Assembly: GCF_000003815.2 (NCBI RefSeq)
Contig: NC_049980.1
Location: 22,085,249-22,149,248 of the forward strand
Direction: 5' to 3'
DNA: 64,000 nt
From: Branchiostoma floridae
Lineage: Eukaryota > Chordata > Leptocardii > Amphioxiformes > Branchiostomatidae
Of this stretch, positions 22,602-34,934 are shown one piece after another; positions within the stretch are counted from its first letter, which is position 1, and every line of letters begins with the position of its first letter. Made by a program: the position numbers and the translations under genes. The notes beneath the pieces are model-generated. The model made no database searches and was not told the DNA's origin. It saw only the letters and a program-made list of their open reading frames with translations.

Positions 22602-22908
22602 AACCTTTATCACATTCGGAAATGCATGTACATGTACTAGGATCCAGAGAGATCCCAAATGTTACATCTTTAGACATATTCCAACTCAGTCATTGTATCG
22701 GTACTATACATGTATATTCAATATCTTACAGAATTAAACCACTTTATCTTACAATAAAACCAATGAAATCTTCAATCATATCAAATAACACCATACTATA
22801 GACAAGTAACGTGAAAGTGCCTTGTAACCTTACCTGACTAAGGTAGGAACAAAGTGTACAGCTATTAAAAGTTAATACTGAAAAAATACAATATTGCACC
22901 TAGCTACC

Positions 22909-23015
22909 ATATCCTGGGTATCATCCTATTTCTCCTTACACTCGCTGCCCTAAACAAATGTTTTAGGACAGCGAGTGTAAAGAGCCCCAGTAGAAATAAG
23001 ATGGAACCCAGGCTA
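22909..23015. repeat. Foldback (palindromic) element in CIAO2A 3'UTR
   Basis: The core pairs TTACACTCGCTGcCCTAAA with TTTAGGaCAGCGAGTGTAA, 18 of 19 bases, across a short loop. The complementarity extends imperfectly outward (CCTGGGTatCATCcTATTTCT against AGAAATAAGATGGaACCCAGG). The arms are about 45-50 bases. A related element is at 62396-62475. Confidence 0.7.
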
Positions 23016-23453
23016 AGCCACCATGAGCACCAAATACATGTAGTGTCAAATCCATGCAGAATCACTAACATCTTGTTATTATGCTACTTTCTGTTTAATA
23101 ATAATTTTGGAATGCCTGTACAGTATTCCTCAAAGTTTGTACAATACATGTTACAGGTATAGGGCTCTCTCCACCATGAACATAATAATTTTAATGGAAG
23201 ACTATTTTGTCCTACTTGACAAACATAACTTCACAACATTTTTATCAGTGCCAAATATCTTCATGAACTGAATATGCCCCCTTGAAATGTGGGAAATAGC
23301 ATTTCTGAGGGTTGACATTTTCATACCCCCTAACCACCATTGATGACTTACAACTGCTAGATACCAAGCTTTGCTCTGTCAACATGAAACTAAAAGGGCT
23401 GACCAGAATTTGGAGCTGGAGAGAGCCCTAACAAAAACATTCTCCATAACAAT

Positions 23454-25706
23454 TTACTCTGGATCCTGTACACACTTATTAACAACTGCCCTGAGATCTG
23501 GGTTCTCCATTGCTGCTGCTATCCGCTCTTTGTCATTTATCTGCTTGTTGACTGAAAAGGGAAGAAACATATTTAGTTTTCACAATCAAATCTCCATTGG
23601 CTAGACATTTAGTCTATGTACTACTATGAAAGCTATGTCCTTTGTCAGGGCTTGATAAATGATATACTAGTAGTAGTAATGTTATGTATGTGAAAGTTGA
23701 TAAATGCATGTCAATAATGTTAGACTCACTTTCTGGGCCTGTGGAGTGTGTTCCATCTTTAACAGTGATATCAAGCTGAAATAAAAGTAGAAGGAAAAGG
23801 TCATAACCACCTTGCTATCTTCACAGAAGTTTTGTTAATTAAATCAAACATAGATTTCAACAGGCTCTACTAAAATGCATTCTACGATGTAAGGGTCACA
23901 GATATTGAATGACAACTGAAGTAGCAAATTTGACAGTGTAGTAGTATCAGGAAATTAGAACTGTTACCTTGTAGTGTTGTGGCAGGTTGTTTTCCAGTTT
24001 TACTCTGAGGCAAAGACCTACAGAAGCAAAAACAGCCATTGCCATGAATCAATCAATCTAGCCAAAAGTGGGCCTCCCCACCATGAGAACCTGGCACATA
24101 TCTGTAAGTGGAAAATCAGTCAGCGCTCCACCCCAATAAATACCAGGAATAGAAGGCCTCAAAGAAGGCAAATCAAAAGCATAACGACAGATAAGGCTGC
24201 CAATTGTCTTAGCAGTGAACCGAAAGGATCACATATATGAGTATGGGGAACAACAGTATTTTCCCTATGTTTATAGAGGAAAATTGATGTTGTCTGTTTG
24301 CTTACAGTCCTGAAAAAGTAGGGTCAGACGAGAGCATGTTGGAAACAGTTTTACGATGCTTTCAATACCCGGTTGTCAGATTGAAAATTCAATGTCCCTT
24401 GCCAGCGGGGCAAGGACGTTATATGTGCCAGCCAGCGGTCAACCCCCAAAAGGCTAGGATAGACAAGTTTTTGTGAGGTTCGGTCAAGTAACCAGAAACA
24501 CAACATTTCATTATGATCTATCATTTCTTAGGCCTAAGATGACTAAAGCTTCACCTATAAGAGTAGCCAATGAGCAGTGTGGTACTGTTGGTGTGAACTC
24601 TATGCTGATGTGGAACTTGTCCTCCCCCCATGGCTCCACATGGACTCCACTCTCATACACAACATCCAGCTCCTCTAGCGTGTTGTCCTTCTCAGGATCA
24701 CGGATGTCTCGGATCAGGTCTACATAATAGGTACATAGTGAACAAACAGGAAAGACTGTTCAATTTGTTTACTATGGCAAGGGCACAGTCTCACAACAGG
24801 AGAAGAAAGAAGCTGTTTACATTGTTATAAGTTGCAGTTTAAGCAATTCTACAGTACAGTAGTAATACAATGGAAATGCATATCTGTGGTGTCAAAGTTC
24901 ACCCCAAAATTCATTAGACATTGAATCATAATTATCATTCTTGCTCGAAAATGTCATGTTATCTTAATTTGCACTATAATTTATAGTTTTTATATTTCCA
25001 AAACATAAAGAATAAAAAGTTTTCAGCTTGAAAAAAAGTACAAAAACACTATTACTGTACAGTAACAGCACCTGTTCATTGAAAATTACAAAAGTAGTGT
25101 CAGTTTTTATGTTTGCTACACCAGAAAGTTGGTGAATGGTTTCATTAATGGTGAAAATTTGCTGAGTGGTAATTTTTATTTTTATTTATTTTTTTCCAAA
25201 AAATAGGAGCGAGCGAATCCGTGAACCAAGAAATTAAATTGGTGTGGCCTTATGATTGGTTGCATTTCTAATATCGGCTGAATTGGTTCATTATCAACCG
25301 CTGAGTACAATCCTTATGGGCAGGACTAGCTGTCTTTTAGCTGACAGGAAAATCCTGTGCATACTCGCACATTGTATGCCATTGTTTTGTCCTGTAAATG
25401 CAATCAAACCGCTGGTTGCACTTCCTACTGTAACACAACCTCTACATATTTATCAAATTCCAATCAGCAACGACCTTTGCTTTGCAAGCTGCTTTATGGA
25501 TCCATTGAATATTCGAAGGCGGCCCTGGATCCCTCCCACAACTTACCGTAGACAATATCAGACAAATCGTCTAATTCCTGTCGTAAGACGGCATCCTTGG
25601 ACATGCTAAGGACACACAAGTTGACCTTGTACGGTTCGGGCCTAGTTATGGTGGAAAAGATGGACCGGTTGAAGGAAAAACGACAAATACTTGCGAGGTC
25701 AACCAT
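23454..25706 (-). CDS. CIAO2A: Cytosolic iron-sulfur assembly component 2A (FAM96A/MIP18 family)
   Basis: Five exons: 25706-25547, 24719-24555, 24017-23968, 23775-23730, 23551-23454. They total 519 nt and encode 172 residues; human CIAO2A is 160. CIAO2A works in cytosolic Fe-S delivery, with a specific role toward IRP1 and CIAO1 as partner. The diagnostic stretches are [40 protein letters not shown] with the conserved Cys, [19 protein letters not shown] and the [12 protein letters not shown] end. Exon junction phases all agree. The first exon codes for about 50 residues of poorly conserved N-terminus containing [19 protein letters not shown]. The FAM96A form is favoured over FAM96B by [20 protein letters not shown]. 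Confidence 0.94.
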
Positions 25707-26654
25707 CTTCTCTGCGGAAGTGCGTTGCCATTTTTATGACCTTTGACACATGTACAGTCCCGCCATGCATTGCTCATTGCAAAACAAACTTTATAACAGA
25801 GCTCCGATTCTGTTCGCTCAGTTTTCACTTGAACGTTGTGAAGAACCACTTTGTCTGTAAAATTATTTCAATAGGTGTGTGTTTGTGTTTGCTCGGGAAA
25901 CCAGTACAATTGGCATCTTGTAGTGTTCGCATTGTTATATACTATACAGTGCATTGCTTATGGAGTTACCTGTGACAAGGGTTTGTGTGCGCATTCCAAT
26001 CATAACTGATGGACTAGAGATAGAACAAGATGCGTGAAGAAATGTTGCTCCTCAGACCAATTTTTGTTTCTAATCTGACAAGGTTATATTTTCAATCAAG
26101 GCGCCAGGCATTCGGTGATAGAACTATCCATTAGCTTTATCCCAGTTGAAAAGTCATTACAGACATAGTGGTGACGTACTCAGGTTCACACTCTCACATT
26201 AGCGCCATAACTGTACACACAAAAGATATAAACGTAAAGAACATAAGTAAAGATACAAAATTATAACAAAATATAAACAATACTTCTAGCAGAATGAACT
26301 TAGATGATATGCTTCAATCGAATAATGCATAACAAAAGTTGTTGAAGGCGCAAGTCCAATCATCTACCCCAGAACGAAAAGACGAATTATACTCAGTAAA
26401 CCTAGAACTTAGAAGAAATCAGGATTTAAAGCATTTTGTAGAAATGATGACATTTTTGGATGATAGACAAAATTTGGGAGTTTATGGAAAATGAATTCCG
26501 CGAAGTAATAGTGGGCATTTTTAGAAAGTGCTAAGAAGTTTGCTGTGTGTCCTATAAGCACCAAGATAGTTTGCCGAAGAGTGACAACCGTTCATAGGGC
26601 AGTGGAGTAAGTAATGGGTGACTGATTCGGACCGACTTCATGCTGGGCTGTTAC

Positions 26655-26970
26655 TAACCTGGAATCCAGTCTACTTGTACATGTGGTTAGGCCTACCGTA
26701 GTTGGTGCAGGCTTTGTACAGGGCCAGTGTAGCCTTCAGCCGCCGGGGCAATCGGCCACACCCGGTAGGATTTTCACGCGGTTAGACTTTAGCCCATGAG
26801 CCCAGTGGGATAATTAGCCGACAATTAACTCCCACTTGCCTAACTGTGAAAATCCTACCGGGTGTGAATGATTATCCCGGCGGCTGAGAGCTACTCTGGC
26901 CCCTTAGAGAGCCTACACTAACTACGGTAGGCCGAGCCACTAGCTCATAGTAGACTGAATTCCAGGTAAG
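26655..26970. mobile_element. 316-bp foldback element with 8-bp target duplication (hAT-like)
   Basis: GCTGTTAC occurs directly at both edges, 26647-26654 and 26971-26978. Between them the sequence folds on itself. The outer arms pair (ACCTGGAATCCAGTCTACT on the left, its near complement at 26950-26967). Inner blocks match in order: GGCCTACCGTAGTTgGTGcAGGCT, GGGCCAGtGTAGC, TCAGCCGCCGGG and ACACCCGGTAGGATTTTCAC, each near-perfect in inverted orientation. There is no coding capacity. The 8-bp duplication is the size produced by hAT transposases. Confidence 0.8.
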
Positions 26971-27890
26971 GCTGTTACGTAAGCTGCGACAAAACAGACT
27001 GTAGTTCAAGCTGCACGGTACCAATCTGACCGAGCAAGCAGGAGACAGGGATAGCGGGGACCATTTGTAAGGTATTACCATTTAGCAGGGCGAAATTGTC
27101 TATAGAGAAAAGTTTTAAACTTACAAAAGCTTACAAAGCGATTTGATAGGTCGAGACTGTTCCAGTGTGAGAAAGAGTAAGGACTAAAAGCTATCTATAT
27201 TATTAGCTAATATCTCTCTTATGGTTACCGAATTTAACAACCGTCGATGGCAGATCAGTACCAAGGACGGAACCGCACAACTAGGGATCTTACCCGCCAG
27301 GTTGGTGGAAATTAAGTCGCTCTCCTGCTGTAATTATAATCTAGAGATCTAGTACAGATGCCCATGTCATGAGGTATTGCTCTAGGTCACAGTACCATTT
27401 CGTCCTACTGTCTCTGTAGAGTGACGTTAGCTATATCAGTGTGAAGAAGTCAGTCTTCGCATTCTGACAGAGACTGTGGCCTGTGCCTCTTAAAGACATT
27501 TTCTCGTTTATAGTGTCTACTGTCTACTCTTCTTTTGTAATGAGCAAAAGCCATGGGAGGAATGTCTGAATCACACTAAATGAAACATGGGCCTTAAGTG
27601 AATAGACAACACTGGACATAGAGGTAAATGAGGACGCCCATAATTAACTTCGGCCTTTGTCTAACATAACAAAGAGCTTCATACAAAATATTTTCACGGC
27701 CCATCCATAGCTTCTTAAGTTATTTCTAGGTAGTTAAAAGCAACCGAAAATGCAAATTAACACACTAACACTCACACACACTCACTCACACACTGACACG
27801 TTTAGGTGCAATAACGGTTTTTTCAGAAGACATAAATTTGTTACTGTTTGACATCAGCATTTGCATGATTAACGAGGAAAGGCCTCAATA

Positions 27891-28295
27891 CACCTTTCTC
27901 ACGCGGCGGCCATGATAGATCGAAGAAGAGGTCAATGAGGCAAACAGACAAAACTTATTTCTAAAATCAGGTCCCATTTAGTTTTCCCCCAAAACCACAC
28001 AAATTTTCATGATATAAGATAGAATAATAAATATTACAAGAAGTGTTATGCACCGAAAGATGTAGCAATTTAGAGTAGTGTAGACTGACCCCATAGTCCC
28101 TTAAGAGATGCAAAATAAAAACATAATAATGCAAATTTTTAACGAATTTGCAGCCATTCACTTATTGGTCGATTTCCTAATTGGCAGGCTACCATTGGTC
28201 GAACTGCTAATTATGATGGACAGCCTTTTGTTTGCCACATTGAAGAATTTGAACTCGTTTTAGATCTATCATGGCCGCCGCTCGTGAGAAAGGTG
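27891..28295. mobile_element. TA-flanked MITE with about 31-bp terminal inverted repeats
   Basis: The left end starts CACCTTTCTCACGCGGCGGC and runs to CATGATAGATC (27891-27921). The right end (28263-28295) is its complement except for a 2-nt indel (CACGAGCGGCGG). TA flanks both ends (27889-27890, 28296-28297), as for Tc1/mariner-type insertions. The AT-rich interior has no ORF of note. Confidence 0.8.
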
Positions 28296-28559
28296 TATAG
28301 CTTCCTGGAGATGGCGTGATTTGAAGAGGACAGAAGGAATTCATATAGATTATGCTAATAAAAGCCATCTTTGCATATCATTTGCATTGCAATGAGAGAC
28401 ATTTCATGCATACATTCATTCATTCATCTGTAGGCATATGACCCTTTGCCCCCAAACACCAACAAGTAAAATAAACAGTGGTGACCTTTGACCCGGCACG
28501 CGGGATTTTCGCGCCAATTCTGTGCTTGAGGCAGGACTAGACATTCCTGAACCGACCAG

Positions 28560-28617
28560 TTTGTGGTCCAACCCTTCAACTTCAAGTTCTACTCGCCATT
28601 CGGTGTTGGAAATCAGG
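28560..28617 (+). other. Possible 5' non-coding exon of the DUF1761 gene
   Basis: A good donor, AATCAG|GTATTC, follows 28617 in a CpG-containing stretch upstream of the coding exon at 29296, whose acceptor (CCCGTACCAG) lies nine bases before its ATG. The two would splice to a 5'UTR. No ATG precedes the donor in this stretch. Confidence 0.35.
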
Positions 28618-29304
28618 TATTCGTATTCTCTATACACACACCTGTTTATACTAGGACGGGCTGTTTCAATCAGTCTGCCGTTGTTTCATTGTTTACTTCT
28701 AACGTTAGATTTGGCCTTGTTGGGTGCGCCTTATTATGAATTGAAGGCAACGTTACATGTTCACTAGTGATTTGATCTGTCTAGTTAACGTTAAGCTTTC
28801 CGACTTGGGTTCAGAGGAAACTGAAAACTATTAAAACCAACCAAGCATCAAACTGCTCAATCAACAACTGTCGTGCAACCGTTGTTTTCCTGCTTTCATT
28901 TGGCGTTCAGTCGAGAGTGGTATGGTATAAGAACACAACTGACTATAATTACAGCCCCGCCCCCCTTTGTGTTGTTGGCCGCCTACATTCCAACATAGCT
29001 CATGATTCACAAATGTGTAATTTTTGTATTGAAAATTCAATATGACATGAAAGTAATGTTAACTGTTAAGGGTTACTTAAATTGAATGTTTAACTCAGGA
29101 AGAGGACATTCTTAATACGTCAGATGGTCAATATTTACGTTGTGCTCGACACAGAGGCACTTTACAACTCTCTTACCAACATAGTCTTGTTTATACAGGC
29201 AAGATTGATCCATTGATATCATTGGACTGTTCCAAAGAGGGGGTGCACGCTTCATTTCACAATGTAAGCTGTTCTTGATTTGTTTCCCGTACCAGGTGCC
29301 GAAA

Positions 29305-30167
29305 ATGCTGGACATAATCCTAGCGGTTCTGGCTGCACAGTTCACAGGGTTCCTGTGGTATAACCCATACACCTTGGGGAACATGTGGCTCCAGCTGACC
29401 TATCCACCCTACAGGAAACACGAGTTTGGGAAGTACCCAGAACATGTCTGCTATGGATCAGCCTTTGCCTCAGCTCTGAGTGTGGCCTTGCTCTTGTCTT
29501 ATGTGCTGTGAGTATAACAGTGACTTGTTTAGGGTATAGCAAGGAACTTGATGAAAGCTCCTTGGGTGTAGTAAATCAACACATTGCATTGTTCTTGGTA
29601 TGGTAACTCAAAAGCGGCATTGTTCTTCTGTCCGACTGGATTATAAGTACAGTTTATAAACCAATTCATTATCTCTATTGGAGAAATTAAGATAGTTATT
29701 CTTTCAATTCTAAGAAACAACAATTACATGCTGAGGACTGTGAAATTCAGTCGGTCCACACTAGTATTCGGCAAGAAAATGTTTGTAGCCCTCACTTCAG
29801 TTAAACTTATTTGCTCTTTTAGCCTATGCATGACTATGAAATTATGGTATGGATACCATTAATTATGCAAATCATCTAGCAATGCCAAGACTACATGTAG
29901 CTCCTGATAGCCTCAACACAGCTTTGCTTGTATCAACAATGCATCATTTACATGACAGATTTCTGTTCTTCCGTCTCCAGACCATACCTGGGTGCCACGA
30001 CCCTGTGGGCATCAGTGCGGTCTGCCCTGCTCCTGTGGGCACTCACCACAGCTGTGGAGCTGCCTCACCTCACCTTTGGTGCCCAGGAGATCGGCATGTT
30101 TGCTATAGACAAAGGCCACAACATGGCTGTCATGGTTGTGGAGGCTATTGTCCTCTTTCTTTTTTAG
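29305..30167 (+). CDS. Small four-helix membrane protein, DUF1761 family
   Basis: Two coding exons, 29305-29507 and 29981-30167, give 129 residues; the junction keeps phase (CT|A). The first exon begins at 29296 with the ATG nine bases inside. The protein has about four hydrophobic helices. They are visible as IILAVLAAQFTGFLWY, the segment SAFASALSVALLLSYVL, the segment ATTLWASVRSALLLWALTTA, and AVMVVEAIVLFLF at the C-terminus. The pattern of short loops, WYNP after helix 1 and a KGHNMAVMVVEA end fits the DUF1761 family, found in bacteria and animals and of unknown function. A membrane location is inferred from the hydrophobicity. Confidence 0.8.
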
Positions 30168-30275
30168 AAGTCAGAACACGTCTAGTTGATAGATGTAACA
30201 ACAAATATTCTTTTACTTTATAAAACTTAGTAAGTGCCTCCCTTTCTATGCAATTGTTTTTACCTGTTGTCCAGC

Positions 30276-30281
30276 AATAAA
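30276..30281 (+). terminator. DUF1761 gene poly(A) signal
   Basis: AATAAA 109 bp past the stop codon. Confidence 0.65.
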
Positions 30282-31598
30282 TATAAACACAGTCATATAG
30301 AAACAGCTTTGTCTTGAAATCACTTCACAGATTTCTTCATAGAACAGGGTGAACATTAAATGTCATACACCATACAGTACATGAATATTGGGTTGCATAG
30401 AACACTATACAATGGTGCATTGAAAGCAGCAAGTCAGCTTTTACTTAGTACAATATTACTAGTATATCATCTACATGTGTATATCATACATAAATGCAGG
30501 GGCTATATCTTAAAATCGGTAGTCCATTTATCTGTGTGTCTTGTCTAACTCAAATAAGGCAACTGTTTTTACAACATCGAGATTATTTACAAGCCTGTCT
30601 TATAGTTGCCTATGATTTAATGGTTGCAGGCTTTGGTAAAAATTGAACAGTGCTTTTTCTGTGCCATCATAAAAAAATATATTCACAATTACATATCTAT
30701 CTACATGAAACAATCTCTTCATATCTTGAATGCAAATATAGATATTACAGTATGTACATGTGCATGGTGAATTTTTTTCTTTTACACATATATATACAAA
30801 GTGGTCATTTTCTAATTATAATAGTTTTGTCATTTCTTTAAGACAACATCAGGAGTAATAATTTAAAGAGATCAACATATTTATAATATGCAAGTATCAC
30901 TAATTCTGTCTTTGACAATCTTGCATTTACATCTGTCTAATATTCACAAACAGCAATGACTAGTGTGCCAGAATGTACAAGTATGTACTTGTGAAATGGT
31001 AGTGCAACTACGAAAGTGGACTGTATTTTAAGAGTAGAGTTGATTATACATGTTGTATATATGCTACAAGTTTGTTCATTATATACAAACTAAATCAAAA
31101 TCAGCTAATTAGCCTATTAAGTAGTAATAAAAGGGCAATTTTCCCACAAATCAACAGAATATCATTAGAAAAAATAGCTATAAAAGAATTTAAGAGACTT
31201 TGGGAATTGAAAAATCATATATAGATATAACATATAAAACATTTGAGTTTGAGCAACCCCTGTAGGGACCTTTAGAAATTCATTTCAGGCATGGGAGCCA
31301 GATTTCACTTCAACAAGAAAGACTATGTAAGTAAAATTGCAAGCAATACCTGTTTGAGAGTTGGTTCCAAGGATACTTTTGGAATAGCTAACCAGATATA
31401 ACATCTTTCATAACTTTAAGGTAAACACAGGTAACACCAGTACTCATATTTACAATTCTCATGGTCTTCTTCTACTCTGAGTCTGAGAGGGAAAAGTAAA
31501 AGTGGGATGAACAGTGGAATGCTCAACAACAGTAGGGATCCAACTTCTTGGTCCAGACAGGATCACTAACCACTGGACTACGCATGTTACTTATGAAG
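30282..31598. other. AT-rich convergent intergenic region
   Basis: No coding exon is evident. It should contain the FAM221B-like 3'UTR at the right side, but I could not place a canonical minus strand poly(A) signal close to its stop. Confidence 0.4.
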
Positions 31599-34500
31599 TC
31601 AGTCATAAACTGGTTTGAAGCCTGACTTTTTCTGCCCACCAAACTGTACTGGTGTGTTGTTGTCAAAGGGAAGGGCTCTTGGAATGGCTCCCTCTCCTTC
31701 TGTTAGTGCTCTGTAAGGGCTGTCATCATCTTCTTTCCCTGGAACAAACAGACACTAATTAAAGGCTGTCTTGAGAAATTGCTCAACTTGGATCTTATTT
31801 ACTGTTTCTACCTTTTCTTTGTGGTACTCTAAGGTCCTTGGGTACACCAATTTAATTTCCTGGGTCATTTTTCTGATTTCAAAGAAGAAATGAAAAGATC
31901 ACATATACCATTTAGGATACAAATCAAATCCACATGCTCATATTTTGGAACCAACAGTTAAAGAAAGTCCTTGTCCTCCTAGTTACAGTCATTCCATTCA
32001 TCAAAGCATATTAAAAATTCATCACTTCATCAAAGCTCTGTGATATCTTAATATATGTAGCTTTGATTTAAAAACAAATCTTACAATATAAGACAATGGC
32101 TTGCTATCATCCTTTGTTAATGAGTGGTTCAGCTTTATTCTCAAGACTGACCTGTAAGCACGATGTTTCGAAGGTCGGGCATCTCTGCAAAGGGCAAGTA
32201 TTCCTGACCTGAATGGAGGAAAGTAGAGGTGGAGTCAGTACATTGCATCATATTATAGATATTTTTAGTAGAAATAAATATTTGATCAAGACAGACTAGA
32301 AGGCAAATAAGAATTGCATTTACAATACTGTGAAATTTTTTCCCCTTTTCCGAATCAATCAACCCAAGACATACTCCAACAATCTTGTCACGTGTAAGTT
32401 ACCATGATTGTTCACTCCAATCATGGCTCACTAACATTTGCATGCACCTTACACCTTGTAACATACATTGGGTATTGGGTAAGATATCACTGTTGTTACA
32501 GCTTATTTACATCCATAGTTTGGTACATGTGCTCACCACAAGGGATCCCACCCTGTCTCCTCATGTCTTCAGTCTCAAAGAACGTCTCATGGTCCTCCCA
32601 GTGCCGGTCACATGCTGCACACAGGAAATTGGACTCAAACTGACTGCAGCGACAACCTGGGTCGTGTGATGAAAACACAGTCCATTCTTATTGCAGCATC
32701 TGTTCTGATATACCATACAAATCATCTCAGAATGAAATACTGGTACTATTAGCAAAGCAGCTAGCCTGCAACAAACACTGATCTTTATTTTGCAATATAT
32801 AATGAAGCAGAAGACATTGTTACCCTTTGCCTTGCATGGCTTGTAAGCATTGGGAGCATGCTGATCATGGGAGTGTTTGCAGCGACACTTTGCTCTCCAG
32901 GTGCTGGGGTCGAAGTCCCGCCGACGCTGGAACCAAAACTCCCCCACATCCTCAGGACGACCAGGAACAAAAGCAAAAGCTTTGCACTCACAGCCCCCCA
33001 TCGCACACTTGACTTTCACACTCCTTCCTGGAGATAAAAGATATATCTTATCTTCATATTTCTTTTGTGTTGGTAGAAGAAACAATTCAGAACCAAAGCA
33101 AAAATTGGACATATTTTTCAACTGCCCTGAACCAGAGTCTTTGTAAGGAATGAGGAATCCAGCACTTATGTGACATCACATCATGCATACAGCATTTATA
33201 CGCAAGACTCAACAACAAGTCTTTTTTACCTGTGTATTGTGCATGCTGGTTGAGCAGGTGACCACAGAAGCACTTGGACATGTCACCAACTCTGATACAG
33301 TCCCATGTGAACTCTGGGCACCTCCATCCAATGTAAACTCCTGAAATAAATGTATTTTTGATAACATTTATTCACACTTGTAAGCACAGTCATATTGCAT
33401 ATGCAGCACATACAATAACAGAATATAATACTGATCATACACATCAGTTGGAATCACAATTACAGCTACACCAATCTTTTTTTTACTTCTGAAAAATACT
33501 AGTGGAAATAAAAAAGGCATCCTCTAATAGACCCAAATGCTACCTCTGCAGCCGCAAAGCTAACATACCAGACTTCTCAACATTTCGAACAAGGAATATA
33601 CTGTAATTCCTGATTTTTTCACTGTACTTTTATGTTCACGGTTTTCACGGTGACGACTGTAACGTGAACTTATCATTACAGATAACAAATAATTCACAGA
33701 CTTTTTTATGTTCACATGCTGCCATCGTGAACATTTAGTTCCGAGAAGAAGTTCAATTTTCTCAGACCGGAAAGTTTGGTACCGAGAAGACAAAGTGAAT
33801 TACAGTAGTTTTTTAGTGTCTTTACCTTCATTTTCCTTTGTTCATTCGTATTGGTCATTTGTTTCGTAACTAACAGCGTACAGCGTACTCTCACTCCCAT
33901 GAGGCTTTTTATATATATATAATTTTTACTAAAAAAGAGGCTATTCATACAGTACAAAAGAAGAGGAAGATATCCAACTCCCTTGTCAAGGAACCAACGA
34001 ATAAAGCAAAATGAAAATCACCTGTCTTTATAGCAGCTAGGGCAGCTTCTCTTTCGGGATCAAAGAGAGTTTTCACCTTCCCTGCAAAGTCATCGTTCAT
34101 CGCCCTGGCAACAGATATCAGCTCCGCCTTCTTTGCTGGGATAACAGGTCTTGCTGTGTAACCTGTGTAAGGGTAGAACATCACAAACAGAATGTTAACT
34201 GAAAATAATTGAGATCTTCATGAAGTTCATGTTCTTGACATTTACATCATACATGTCAGTTTTATAGAACTTTTTGCGCGACAATTGTACCAGGTACAAT
34301 GTATTAAATACAATTCATTAACAAGATCAAATTGTGCAAATCGAACTATGGAGCCCCAGGCTACTACCTGAGGCTGTACAATAAAATACTGTCCAGTTGG
34401 AACATCGATAATCATATTGAACATAAATATGGCCCGAGTATAACAGCTATTTATCTACACAATGTAGTGATGTTGCATGTTCACTCCTGAATATCAATCT

Positions 34501-34934
34501 GCAAGGCTAACATGTAATATTTAAAGAAAATTGACTTTCAACATTGACCTATTCAATTCTGCATACTATGACCATAAGCCACATTGAGTGTTACCTTTGG
34601 GAACAATGAGGCCTTGCTGCCTCTGAACTTGCCCTCCACCTCCCCTCGCAGCCGGCATGAGTCTCTGATCTCCTTTCGGAACCAATGCTCTCTCCATGTT
34701 TGCTCCTGACTGCCCGGCCGGCGTTGCCCTTGGAGACGGCCTTGACGCCAAATTTTTACTTTTCGGTCTAGCGCCGCCGTGAAACGCCCCCTGTCTCTCG
34801 CTTCCACGCTTCACATGCTCGTCGTTGGGACCGCTGAACGTAACATTCTGTGTTGCTACCTTTTGGGTCGGTCTCGTGGACGTTTTGTTCAGTTTTCCAC
34901 TAGAAATTGTTCTGCCTTGCTTTTTCTCCGCCAT
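31599..34934 (-). CDS. FAM221B: FAM221B-like cysteine-rich protein
   Basis: Seven exons: 34934-34595, 34162-34022, 33340-33230, 33027-32824, 32656-32537, 32208-32152, 31738-31599. They sum to 1113 nt and 370 residues. All internal introns are in the same phase (after the first base of a Gly codon). A basic, Gly/Ser/Pro-rich N-terminus of about 115 residues is followed by the FAM221 region. It shows GWRCPEFTWDCIRVGDMSKCFCGHLLNQH, KCAMGGCECKAF, AKCRCKHSHDQH and CRCSQFESNFLCAACDRHWEDHETFFET: repeated Cys and His pairs that suggest metal binding. The YLPFAEMPDLRNIVLTG tail favours FAM221B over FAM221A. Molecular function is not established as far as I know. It is head to head with SPG11. Confidence 0.85.
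33601..33805. mobile_element. TA-flanked short MITE-like element
   Basis: 205 bp in the FAM221B intron between exons 3 and 2, starting CTGTAATTC and ending GAATTACAG (9-bp perfect inverted termini) with TA on both sides. The interior has repeated TATGTTCAC/GTGAAC stretches. Short termini make the call tentative. Confidence 0.45.

Larger units (their letters stand above)
25707..28500. other. Gene-free region with mobile elements between CIAO2A and the DUF1761 gene
   Basis: I find no coding exon in this 2.8 kb. It holds the CIAO2A promoter at its left end, the two inverted-repeat elements listed separately, and a CACT/CACA-rich run at about 27767-27800. Confidence 0.5.

Noticed and set aside
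28522-28767. Coding start upstream of the DUF1761 gene
   Set aside because: The open frame starts at a GTG rather than an ATG and runs through a donor site; no coding link to 29296 is supported.
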